DNA of 64,000 nt from Metellina segmentata (lineage: Eukaryota; Arthropoda; Arachnida; Araneae; Tetragnathidae). The first letter of the stretch is position 1. Each line of letters opens with the position of its first letter. Location: NCBI GenBank assembly GCA_947359465.1, contig OX375874.1, positions 96,915,172-96,979,171 of the forward strand, given 5' to 3'. Both the position numbers and the translations under genes were made by a program. This document shows, piece after piece, positions 32,508 through 43,239 of this stretch. The notes under the pieces were generated by a model that worked only from the letters and a program-made list of their open reading frames with translations, was not told the origin of the DNA and did not search any database.

Positions 32508-32722
32508 AGTTGCGGTAGCACGTTAGGAAGATAAACGGATTAACAACCGGAGGGTTGCTAGCTCGAATCCTACCAAATACCGTCGTGTATAATAGGAACT
32601 GGTGCATGTTAAATCTGTCGTGGCCTCAAATGACCTCACGTTGGCGTAGGGTAGAAGTTTTGAGAGTGGGGTGCCAGATCAGGTCGTTATCTGACCACAG
32701 TTCAAAACTACGAAGAATGGAA
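32508..32722 (+). repeat. Alternative-head SINE copy, 3'-truncated
   Basis: Head GTTAGGAAGATAAACGG ... GCTCGAATCC, CAAATACCGTCGTG, then the shared body to CAGTTCAAAACTACGAAG. Confidence 0.7.
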
Positions 32723-32729
32723 TTTTAGC

Positions 32730-33046
32730 GCCGACCAACCGGTACAGTGGTTAAGGTGTTAGACTCTAAAGCGGAAGATTCCTGGTTCAAATACGGGTGC
32801 GGGCATGGATGTTTGTAAGCGTATGGTGTAGAGGTGGCTGGTGAACCTTAAATGTGTTGTGGACAAAAGTCCTCACGTTGGGTTGGTGTGGAAGTTTGGA
32901 GAGTGGGGTTCCAGTTCAGGTGTTGCCTCGTCATCTGACTGTGGTTCAAAATTACGCGGTGTTGTCCTGGAATCTGTATTAATCCCGGACTGTCGTCAAT
33001 AGCCCGTTGTGTTGATTTAGTGGGACATTAATTAAAAATTACCATC
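32730..33046 (+). repeat. Full-length SINE, diverged, no clear TSD
   Basis: It has head GCCGACCAACCGG, decayed B box GGTTCAAATAC, a complete body and an ATTACC tail. Confidence 0.85.
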
Positions 33047-34893
33047 AACTATTGTAAACGATACCAAAAATAAAAACGTCAAATAAAAATGCCAATACCA
33101 ATCACTGTAGCGTCTTCTTTCTACAACACAAAGGTTAATTAGACCAAATTTGAGTTCGTGTTCTCATGCTTTTAGGTATGTACTGGCTTCAAGGTCCTGA
33201 GGTACTCTAGTGATCTATACGTTTCCCATAGAATTTACTCCCTTGTCAACACGGGGTACCAGATCTCCAGTTACCCAAGACGATCTTTTCTTTGCGTTCG
33301 TGCCACTACTCTAGTTCCAAATCCCTCTTTTTCCCTCCGCTCACGACACTTTTTCTTCACTCTCTTGTGTTTGACGAAGCATGGACCATAAAACGCCAAA
33401 ACAACAAGGCAACCTGAAGTCTTTTTTTAGGGATACCTCGAAAGTAAGTTCAATGTCAGCTGGAAGAATCTAGTTTGGAAAAAAACAAAAAAAACACTCA
33501 TTGTTGTAATTTATTTCCAATGTTTGTTGTGTAATGATTTATTGCTTTCAAAAGGTCACAATTTCTTGTATTTTTACTCTACTTACACGCTTTTCTTACT
33601 CTATCAAATCGCGGATATTCATCAATCTCAAGTTATGATGGAAAGAAAATCCATCCCTCGCCAAACACGAACGACAAACACTTGCCCCAAATCAACATAA
33701 ACAGTCACCGGGCGATTAATTAATCGCAGAATTTTCGAACTAACCGTAATTAATCATTTCTGCACACAGCTCCAACAGCAAAAATAGGTCAGCTTTAAAT
33801 CACCCAATCCTAACATAAACAGAAGTGCGATGAGACGTTAAAAATTTTAATTCCCCCACTAATGGTTTTATTTAATCCATTCGCGTGTCATTAGTATGAA
33901 TAATGCCGAGTGCGAATACAACACAGTATTCACCTAACTAGGGACAGTTTGGCGGTTTTAAATGTTAAAGGGACAACTGAATGTGCGGTTAGAAGACGAG
34001 AAATCACGGCCAGCCTTAAAAGGCCACCGAGAATTTACCGAGTTTACTCGACCTGCGGTGTGACTACTTCTTCGCACGGGAAATGCAACATCTGTGGCAT
34101 TCAAGAGAATGAGATAGTCGCTTATTTTCGTTTGAGTGATCCGACGTGTGTTGCTTTGTGTACGTTACGGGATGAAATTTCTATATCAAAAGCCAAGGCC
34201 TCTTGGGTGATGAGATAAAATAGATCGTGTTCAGTATGCTTTGGTGAGTTACATTTTCCGCATGGATTGGGATAGTCTGATTATCGCATTAAAGGTATGG
34301 TGTGGATCACTTTTAAGGTGCTTTTGGATATCTCGAATGCATAAAGAGACATTTATTGAAATTCAATTTATTTCACAAAGATTACTATCATATTTATTGG
34401 GTCTCATAATCGCTTTGTACCTTCCGAAATTATCTAAATTTCTTTCAGATTGCTTTTAATATCCCGAATGCACCAAGAAACATTTGTTTCCTTATGATCA
34501 ATACCATATTGAACTCCTTCCTCCCATGTTAAACTTTGTAATACCACATCACCAATTGAATAGGACTATATTGGATTTCATCCTTTTTCGTCATCTTTTA
34601 TCTTCCTAAATTATCTAAATTTCACTATATTTTTTAATGGAATTTTAAATCGCGTGTTATATTTTTATACACGCATCGTGATCTTTTATAATCATCACTA
34701 TCGTAAATTTTTTATATTATTATACATCATGTTGATGGTTAAAATGCTATAAATCGTACGTTTATTCATTTCATGTCATTCTTTTTAGCCATTTTCTTAC
34801 ATTGATCAACCTGTTTTAACATGTGTTTATTTTTTAACTCTAAAATCAGTTTTTCCTGTCGTTGATCAACATGTTTTCTGAATTTATAATGTA
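33047..34893. other. Long non-coding region without recognisable TEs
   Basis: 33600-33900 is richer in TAATTAATCG/GATTAATTAATCG-type homeodomain-like motifs than its surroundings and could be regulatory. About 34320-34630 holds diverged direct repeats (GGATATCTCGAATGCA..., AAATTATCTAAATTTC). A 102-codon frame at 33910-34218 shows no domain, signal peptide or splice support, and I do not call it a gene. Confidence 0.35.
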
Positions 34894-35589
34894 CTAGCCA
34901 CTGCGTGGCCAGCACGGCGTTGCCCGTGACAGTTCTTTTCGTGGGGTCAGGTGTGACCACTGCTTGCTGACGCTCGCCAACCCCGGTGATTGCAAAGCAT
35001 TGCACAGGCAACGCCGTAATGCCAATAAATTTATTTAAAAATATTTTAGAATAAAATTTAAAAATCGGGCTGGACACATTAGATTTTATTGTGATACTGA
35101 AGACATTACAAAGATAAAACAATAATTTTAAGAATGATTTCCGCAGGTTTTGAATCCGTTGAAATTTTCTCCCGATTTTTATCGATCGCGAAAATAGAAA
35201 ACCTCAAATAGTTTTTGCCCGTGACAAAGTTGAAATTGCTAGCAAGAAAGTCGTACTAATCAACAACTTATATCAAAACACGTTAGGATCGGAAAACTGA
35301 GGCATGGTTCCTAAGGCTTTAGTACAAAAAACGATTGTGACGTCAGCTGTTGAAAATCGCAAAATCTGCTTGCTTCTTTCGAGGCACGGGTGACGGACAG
35401 AAGGACGAATGGTGGAAAAACTAATAAATTAAATTTCAAATGTTCTAGATTAAATTCTGTGAACCGCGCGATACAAAAATCGCAAAAAATTCGGACTACC
35501 TGTGCTTTGTCCAAATTTCACTACTGTAAGTGGCATAGATTCGTCAGGAGACTGCGTACAGTTCAGACACTTATTATTATAACAGTAGA
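34894..35589 (-). mobile_element. Helitron family H2 copy (minus), about 0.7 kb
   Basis: Its minus-strand 3' end is GGCAACGCCGTGCTGGCCAC ... GTGGCTAG followed by T (CTAG at 34894-34897), with a GC(C)GTG/CACGC hairpin just upstream. The probable 5' end is TCTACTGTTATAATAATAAG near 35589; the base before it is T, not the expected A, so the 5' boundary is less certain. Confidence 0.65.
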
Positions 35590-37240
35590 AATTCATGATC
35601 TAATACTTTTTATAATTCGATTCTATCTTTATTGATATCGAGTTTCAGTGCCTTAATTATATATCCACTTTCTCTAGATAGTTTTATATTTACATTGATT
35701 TAAGTGTTTATCTTGCGCTTGGCGCAATTGTCCATATTTGGACCTTTGTTATAAGCCCCAATCTACAGAACAACTATACTAGGGTACGCTAAGGCTTTGT
35801 GGGTTTGTCCATTGCGCTGACAATCAAGGCTCAAATGCAAGATACTATATTGTATGACTACGTTGTGAAACTGATTGTAATAAGCAAATATCTATAGTAA
35901 TATGCGAATAATACGGCTCATTATAAATACCATGACAGAATCAACGTTTGATGTTGTCCTATACTGCTTTCCAGTGTTTCGTACCCACTAAAACTATATT
36001 CATCAACAGTTATTCATATAAAACAACCAGCCTATCAATTTTCAAAACTAAAAATTTCTAAACTGCAAAATCATATTTAGGTATAAGTAAGTTTTCTAGA
36101 GAGTTGCATTTTCGAGCTGGAAGTAAAACTCCAATCAACTAAACAAGTTTTCAATTTAAGAACAACTCGATTTAAGAATTTTGCAAATCAAATTTCCTAA
36201 TGCTAATAAAATATTACCCAATTTCAATCCTATTAACAACACAAGTACAATGATTTATGAAGCAAGTTTAAGAATTCAATCGTCAACAACAAGAAACTGC
36301 CACTAACTAGTTGAGTTCAGTCGTTGAGAGTTCAAGTGCGAATCTCAATGAGTGCATAGGGGTTCTCATTACATAAAATACACACTAATTGCTTTCTCAT
36401 TAATTAGCGATGTTAAGGGGTCTGAAGTGGGTAGAATAGATCTCATTACTCTGACTTAAAGTGCTTTTAAATTGAATTGAGTCGTTTGGTTGACTTGTCG
36501 CTCTACAGTCCTTTTGTGTTACATGGGGGCTAATTAGATATGTTGTTAGGATGGAACCGTATGATTTTGTTAAGAGTGTCATGACGTCACAAAAGGAAGA
36601 TACATTAGAGAGGAATGAACCTGTTTATTTTAACATTGGGGGGTCACGTAGAAAAGCTCCTGTCTTCTGAGAACTCACCTGTGACCTGAATGATAATTCT
36701 TTGAGGTAACAGTTATTTAAAAGTTACTCAGTCAAAAGTTATGTAAATCTGATTCAAGGAAAATTATACAGTATTGAATTTGGAAGTGCCTCAAATATGT
36801 CTTGAAAGATGTGGCATCAGAATGGCTCTGCAAAAAATAGAAACACTCCAAAGCCATTGCTTGCTTGGAATCGGACTTGGGATGTGTGATTCACACGAAG
36901 AGATAAAGAAATGACCCCAATATCCAATCTAAATTACTCTTTATTATTGTAGCATTACATCAAGAAGGACGTAAATTCATATTTTGTAAAGCCCCTTTCG
37001 TTGCGATACATGCCGGTATTCGGTATGACATGTTGGTTGGATTTTGGAGTTTTATGGCGTAAGAGTCTTGTATCAGGCCAGACACAAGACATACAGTATT
37101 AAGTAATAGATATAAAATATTAAGTAATAGACATACAGTGGACAAGTTTTACTGACGCAGAAGGTGAAATATACCCAGTGAGGAATAACACTTGACAGGA
37201 TTCGAACCAGCATCGCCAACAACTCGAAGGTTGTCAGCGC
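35590..37240. other. Non-coding DNA
   Basis: No gene recognised. On the minus strand about 37260-37195 contains a B-box-like GGTTCGAATCC and a tRNA-like anticodon arm, possibly a fragment of another SINE head. Confidence 0.3.
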
Positions 37241-37249
37241 AGTGGACAT

Positions 37250-37440
37250 ACCCACCTTTGTGTGGCATGGTGTCAAACAAAACCCTTATGACTGCTGGCA
37301 CATCATGCCAAGCGTTCTGCACTTGTTGTTTCAGATCCTATATAATTAAGGGGTGGGGCAATTGACGACCTTGAGCATTCTAGATATGCTCAATGGAAAA
37401 CAAACCTGGAGATCTTGCGACCCAAGGAAGGGTTTCAACA
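37250..37440 (-). pseudogene. Tc1-like transposase C-terminal relic
   Basis: On the minus strand DVETLPWVARSPGLFSIEHI, stop, NAQGRQL, stop, then DLKQQVQNAWHDVPAVIRVLFDTMPH. This is the last third of a DD34E Tc1-like transposase (the Glu is in SIEHI), with two in-frame stops. The upstream part is replaced by the tandem array at 37481. Confidence 0.65.
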
Positions 37441-37480
37441 TCATGTAGGTACTTTTCTTAGAAAAGAGTGTATGTAACTC

Positions 37481-38114
37481 TTGCATGTAAGAGTGCATGT
37501 AGCTCTGTAGCATGTAAGAGTGCATGTAGCTCTGTAGCATGTAAGAGTGCATGTAGCTCTGTACCATGTAAGAGTGTATGCATCTCTGTAGCATGTAAGA
37601 GTGTATGCATCTCTGTAGCATGTAAGAGTGTATGCATCTCTGTAGCATGTAAGAGTGTATGCATCTCTGTAGCATGTAAGAGTGTATGCATCTCTGTAGC
37701 ATGTAAGAGTGTATGCATCTCTGCAGCATGTAAGAGTGTATGCATCTCTGCAGCATGTAAGAGTGTATGCATCTCTGCAGCATGTAAGAGTGTATGCATC
37801 TCTGCAGCATGTAAGAGTGTATGCATCTCTGTAGCATGTAAGAGTGTATGCATCTCTGTAGCATGTAAGAGTGTATGCATCTCTGTAGCATGTAAGAGTG
37901 TATGCATCTCTGTAGCATGTAAGAGTGTATGCCTCTCTGTAGCATGTAAGAGTGTATGCCTCTCTGTAGCATGTAAGAGTGTATGCCTCTCTGTAGCATG
38001 TAAGAGTGTATGCCTCTCTGTAGCATGTAAGAGTGTATGCATCTCTGCAGCATGTAAGAGTGTATGCCTCTCTGCAGCATGTAAGAGTGTATGCATCTCT
38101 GCAGCATGTAAGAG
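37481..38114. repeat. 27-bp minisatellite, about 23 units
   Basis: The unit is CATGTAAGAGTGTATGCATC plus TCTGTAG. Because 27 is a multiple of three and the unit lacks stops in several frames, it makes spurious open frames of over 200 codons on both strands. Variants (AGCTCTGTA, GCATCTCTGTA, GCATCTCTGCA, GCCTCTCTGTA) occur in contiguous blocks. Confidence 0.95.
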
Positions 38115-38518
38115 TGTAGCCACCACCTTGTCACGACAGTCGGTGTGTTTTCTCAGATAACGGACACTTTGTTGACAAGATCAACTTACTTCTCGTAGTT
38201 TCCTGTCTCCTTTCAATGTCGTTCAGTTGAGTACAGTGTTCGAGTGTGTAATCCAGCCATTCGTGATCGCAACGGATGTCGATGCAACGGCAACACCATA
38301 CCAGAGTATTTACATAGAGCCTCTGACAGCAAGAAGCATCAGGATGCGCTCACCACTTGTGCCAGGGAACCCTTTCCATTCATTGGCATCCAAACTAACC
38401 ATTTACATGTCCGGAACAGATGATTTTACAAATCAAATTTCATGGTTATCGGTGGATGTTTCTATGAATACATAGATTGTGTGGTAACATGACTAACGAA
38501 ATTCGGTAGGTTGTTGAA

Positions 38519-38772
38519 TTAACGTCGCACTAGAGCAACACAACGGACTATACTCAACGGTCCGGGATCAATCCCGAAGAGAAAGATTCGAGAACAGCAC
38601 CTCGTAATTTCGAAACACGGTCAGATGACGATTTGAGCTGGAATCTCTCCAAACCTCCACACCACGTTAGGACATTTGAGGGACACCAACGCCCAGTTAC
38701 ACTGCGGTCTTTGATCGCATCAAGTTTCAGACTTGCAAACCTCAGTTTGTTAGTATGCTACTCTTCCAACTG
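38519..38772 (-). repeat. Alternative-head SINE (minus), diverged
   Basis: It begins with the inverse 3' end TTAACGTCGCACTAGAGCAA, then the inverse body, and ends in a head different from the main family (GTATGCTACTCTTCCAACTG at the right). Confidence 0.65.
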
Positions 38773-38971
38773 TTTATAATTAATTTTTAGGGAATAGACA
38801 ACGTAGGAATTTCAAAAAGCACAAGAGTATTATGAAGATAGTTTTGTGACCAGATGCTATGTAAAAGAACTACGAGGAAGTGTCAAAAAGTAATGTATAT
38901 AATGTAAAAACGAATAATAATAAAAACAATTCATGATAATAGGAAACGGAAATGAAAGTATTACCCATGAA

Positions 38972-39300
38972 TTACTTTTCCACATAAATTCCATGCATGT
39001 TGAGGCATTTTTCCCAACGATGGGTCAGTTTGAAAATCCCGGTCTCATAGAACTCCGTCGGCTGCTAGAAGAGCCACCTTCGCAAGGTCAGTTTGAGTGC
39101 GTCGTCAGAGTCAAACTTCTTACCGTCAAGGAATTTTTTATGGGTCCAAATAGATGGAAATCGGAGGGTGCCAGGTCCAGGCTAAAAGGACGGTGCTCCA
39201 AAACTTTCCAACCGAAGTCCTGCAGTTTTGCACGAACTAGGCGAGACACATGCGGACGAGCGATGTCGTGTTGCAGTTTGTCGCTGTTGATTTGTCGCAC
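38972..39300 (-). pseudogene. Mariner (DD34D) transposase C-terminal fragment
   Basis: On the minus strand 39300-39088 encodes LQHDIARPHVSRLVRAKLQD ... SLDLAPSDFHLFGPIK. Thirty-four residues separate the Asp of QHD from the Asp of PSD, the mariner DD34D signature. The C-terminal RWEKCLNMHGIYVEK and stop are at 39020-38972. The region between is rearranged by the inner inverted repeat. The N-terminus and first Asp are missing. Confidence 0.75.
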
Positions 39301-39542
39301 TGCGCTTTGGATCCATAAAGAAGTTCCTTGACGGTAAGAAGTTTGACTCTGACGACGGCACTCAAACGGGCCGTGCTAAGGTGGCTCTTCTAGCAGCCGA
39401 CGGAGTTTTATGAGACCGGGGTGCTATTTTCCAAACCCTCACTGATACTACAACTGGGGGCGGGGCTAACCATAACGGCCAATGAGACTGAAATCAACTA
39501 AATATAAAATGTCTTCTTTTAAAGAGCTTCTTTTCGTGAAGC

Positions 39543-39632
39543 AACGATGGCCTAATGGCTAAAGTCACCTACCTTCAGTTTGGCGTCGGCAGCGGAGGAT
39601 GACTTCCCGAGTTCGAACCGAGCTGGCGGAAA
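39543..39632 (+). repeat. tRNA-like SINE head of a different family
   Basis: GATGGCCTAATGGCTAAAG (A-box-like) and CCGAGTTCGAACCGAG (B-box-like) at tRNA-like spacing, but the acceptor ends do not pair, so it is not a functional tRNA gene. Confidence 0.4.
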
Positions 39633-40337
39633 ATTTTTTAGATCCTCCAAATTAATTTTAAAAACTTCCAATTTAATTCCTTTTGATTCTAAATTACTTT
39701 TCCTAATTTTTAATACCCTTTTTATATTTTTCCAAGCTTCCGTTGATTTTACATTAATAATCTAAGAACCACTCCTGAACTCACTGCCAGCTGATATTTT
39801 TCCGCCCCTCTGCCGTCCCCTTTGCTTTAGGATGATGGTGTCGTATCCACCCCTGGTTTAGGACCATTCTGATGTAACAAAAAGCGTACATAAAACACTA
39901 ACTTATATAATTATTAACTTATATAATAAAAGGATACAATTTTCAGCTCCCACCTCTACCCACCCATAGTCATGGATCTCAAAAGAAAAGAAGAAAACAG
40001 AAAAATTATTTAACATGTTTCATTTATTACACTGCAAACAGGATAAGACAGGATTTCAGTTGTCTTTAGCGTGGTGAAGGAGATTCCTATCCAGCGCTCG
40101 CGATCATTGGCCGTTACGGTTAGCCCCGCCCCCAGTTGTAGTACCTATGAGGGTTTGGAAAATCGCGACCGGGGTTTTCAAACTGATCCATCGTTGGAAA
40201 AAATGTCTCAACATGCATGGAAATTATGTAGAAAAGTAATAAATGGGTAATACTTTCATATCTGTTTCCTACTGGCATTAATTGCTTTTATTATAATTTC
40301 TCACATTATGTGCGTTACTTACTGATACTCCCTCGTA

Positions 40338-41772
40338 GTTTAATGACAACTGTCTTTATAAAACAGCATATTACATAAAAACTAAACGCACACATTACAA
40401 AATTGATAGAATAGCAGACACATGGAAGTATGCGTCGAAAATCAGGTTAATTGTTCTCGAAATTCCATCGTCTACCGACTGTTCATAATAGGAACTCATA
40501 AAGACGACGCTTACATTCCAGACAACAGTAACTGTCAGGGATTATTAAGAGGGAAAAAAATTAAATTAATCCCCAAGAGCCGGTGGGAATTAAAGCACAG
40601 CGGGTGCCATTAAGTCGCATCCTAGCAATACAACGGTGCATCCGCGATCTCTAAATTCCATGCAATGAAAACCGACCTCCATATCCGACCGAGCCAACGC
40701 AGAAATATGCAAATTCTTCTAAACCCTATTTAGAAGCCTATTAAAACATATTTAACGCTCTGTATTTCTCTCCCCTTCTCCAGAAGAGTGCTTTCTCTGC
40801 TAAAAATAAAACCACCGTCTCGCATTCTTCTCATGCATATGCAAAACTTCTCGACTCTGAACATTCGCACGTGAGATTCTGTTCGAAAAGTTCTGCCGGT
40901 GGCCCGGGCGGGAAAAGACTCGTCACTTGATGGTATCGGGGGTTGCCGCAGCCACCTTCCTCCGAAATTATGCAAACGATCTCGCTCTCTTTTGGGGGAA
41001 AAGTGAAAATGTTCTCTCTGATAAAATGTTCTTGGCGGGGGGCTGATAAGGAGAGCTGATTATGGCTCGATTTCCAGATGTGATGAATGGGGTTATGGGT
41101 TTGAAAAGTTGGGGTGGCAGCTGATTGCTTTCGGGGGGGGGGATGGATTTTTCCGGTGGGGACTGCCGACGACAGGGAGAGGGAGGGTTCGAAGTCATTC
41201 AAAACATTTACCGTTCGGGAATTTTGTCAGATTAAGTTTGCCGAGACTGTTTAAAAATTGGTTTAAAATAAGCGATGGGGGGGTGGTTAAGACTCAGCTG
41301 CAATTCCTTTCGATAAAAACGCGCTTTAATGAAGGGTTGTCAAACCGAAGAATTTTGAGGCATTCCAGTGAAAGGGCAAGAGGCGAGTCGACTTGATGGA
41401 TACTCTGTGGTGGGTAAGTTGTTTCATATTGATTTCATCAACAAGATGTAGTTCTAAATGAATGGAAATCTTTTAAATATGTTGCATTTTCCTTATATTA
41501 AAATAAAGTGTCGCAACATTACTGTTGCGGAATCTAGGTGTGCCAATTTTTTAATGATTTAATATTACGGTAGAACTAGCAGAACCGAGAATATCATCCA
41601 CCTTACAGGAATTGCTTAGATTGATTTGGTGCAAAAAATCGGCCAGGTTTTTACTTTGACAGAAACTGAAGAAAAATGATTTCATTTGGCTAAAAATTGC
41701 ATTTAATCATATTGTATGTGCCGGTTTGTTCAATGACCTTTCTCCATCTCTTAGTCCCGAGCTCATAGGTCT
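40338..41772. other. Repeat-poor non-coding region
   Basis: 40430-40740 and 40850-41100 are of higher complexity than the AT-rich background (for example the octamer ATATGCAAAT near 40705 and TTAAATTAATCC near 40562). They could be conserved regulatory DNA. The short open frames show no protein features. Confidence 0.35.
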
Positions 41773-41999
41773 GCGGCTGGTGCACCTTAAATCTGTCGTG
41801 GCCGAAAGTCCTCACGTTGGGTTGGCGTGGAAGTTTGGAGAGTGGGGTGCCAGCTCAGGTGTTGCTTCGTCATCTAACCGTGGTTCAAAATTACGAGGTG
41901 TTGTCCTTGGATCTTTCCCTTAAGGGACTGATCCTGGACCGTCGTCAATAGCCCGTTGTGTTGCTCTAGTACGACGTTAACTAAAATTACCATTACCAT
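41773..41999 (+). repeat. 5'-truncated SINE
   Basis: It starts GCGGCTGGTGCACCTTAAAT and ends in an ATTACCATTACC tail; little diverged. Confidence 0.85.
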
Positions 42000-42204
42000 A
42001 GAAGGTCTGAGGTTTCCGGCTGAAGAACTAATTACGACAAGTAAAATTGTCAACGGCACCCTCATCTGTAAAACACATGTCTTTAGCGTCTGCGAAACAT
42101 TCTTGCCTTTTCGAAAATATAAAAAGGCTAGGTCGAAAATGCTCCTTATTTTTTTGCCATTTTTAATGCTTAACTAAATTTAGGACTCACTCCAATAACA
42201 CAAT

Positions 42205-42529
42205 GCCGACCAACCGGTATAGTGGTTAAGATGTTAGCCTCTAGATCGGTAGGTTCCTGGTTCGAATCAGGGTCAGTGCATGAATGTTAGTAAGCGTATG
42301 GTGTAGAGGCGGCTGATGGAACCTTATTATCTAACATGGTCGAAAGACACACGTTGGGTTGGTGTGAAAGTTTGGAGAGTGGGGGGGGGCAATCTCAGGT
42401 GTTGCTTCGTCATCTGACCGTGGTTCAAAATTACGAGGTGTTGTCCTCGGTCCTTTCCCTTAGGGGATTGATCCCGGACCGTCGTCAATAGCCCGTTGTG
42501 TTGCTCTAGTACGACGTTAACTAAAATTA
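42205..42529 (+). mobile_element. Full-length SINE with 13-bp TSD
   Basis: CCAATAACACAAT (42192-42204) and CCAATACCACAAT (42530-42542) differ at one base. It has a complete head with a slightly mutated B box, and a poly-G expansion in the body at about 42382-42390. Confidence 0.85.
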
Positions 42530-42566
42530 CCAATACCACAATTTTTTCTCCAAGAACTCTCTAGGT

Positions 42567-42880
42567 GCCGACCAACAGGTGTGGTGGTTAAGGTGTTAGC
42601 CTCTAGATCGGAAGGTTCCTGGTTCGAATCCGGGTCAGTGCATGGATATTAGTAAGCGTATGGTGTAGAGGCGGCTGTTGGAACCTTCAATCTATCATGG
42701 TCGAAAGACCCACGTTGGGTTGGTGTGAAAGTTTGGAGAGTGGGGTGCAAGCTCAGGTGTTGACCTCATCACCTGACTGGCTCGAAAATAACGAGGCGTT
42801 GTCTTCGAATCTCTCTTTTCGGGTTTGTTTCCGAACCGTCGTGGTAGCCCGTTGCGTTGCTGAACTTGTGACATTTTCTG
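42567..42880 (+). repeat. Full-length but diverged SINE
   Basis: Head GCCGACCAACAGG, B box GGTTCGAATCC. The body has the same GGCGGCTGWTGGAACCTT variant as the copy at 42205, so the two are close relatives. The 3' end is decayed. Confidence 0.8.
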
Positions 42881-43239
42881 ACTGACTGTTCTGAATATTT
42901 AAGGTTGTAAATATCCGTGACCAATGAGGGGGGTGGGCATAATCTAAGATGTGTTTATTAAATTATAAAAATTAAACTACGTCTCTATCAAATGCTGGTG
43001 AGAATTTGTCTTATTTTTCGAGCTATCATTATAAATAAGATATAAAATAAAAGTTTCCCCAATTGTGAAAGAACTGCTATACGCAATCGAACACTCTTGC
43101 ACCAGATGATCAAACATTCGAAGATAACTAAACAAAATATCGTTATCGGGTGAAAAGTGCTGTCAAAGCTGATTGGAAGAAGAGTTTTCTTCACGCAATC
43201 GCTTCTGCTTTCTTTGGCAAACCAATTCTTTGATCGCGA
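42881..43239. other. Non-coding DNA
   Basis: No gene or recognised repeat. Confidence 0.3.

Larger units (their letters stand above)
38873..40335. mobile_element. Mariner-derived composite with two inverted 3' ends
   Basis: Both termini are mariner 3' ends: CGAGGAAGTGTCAAAAAGTA on the left and the inverse of CGAGGGAGTATCAGTAAGTA on the right, next to TA (38871-38872, 40336-40337). Each arm encodes a mariner C-terminus ending HGIYVEK or HGNYVEK with its stop (38972-38974 minus; 40237-40239 plus). Between them lie a second, inner inverted repeat (about 39040-39136 versus 39322-39424) and foreign DNA. Confidence 0.75.

Noticed and set aside
33910..34218. 102-codon open frame
   Set aside because: No domain, no signal peptide, no splice sites; length is within chance expectation for AT-rich 64 kb.
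37481..38114. Possible CRISPR-like array
   Set aside because: Units are contiguous without unique spacers, and the genome is eukaryotic.
37346..38160. Open frames of 220-262 codons on both strands (HSYMLQRCI-type peptides)
   Set aside because: Translation of the 27-bp minisatellite; open in several frames at once.
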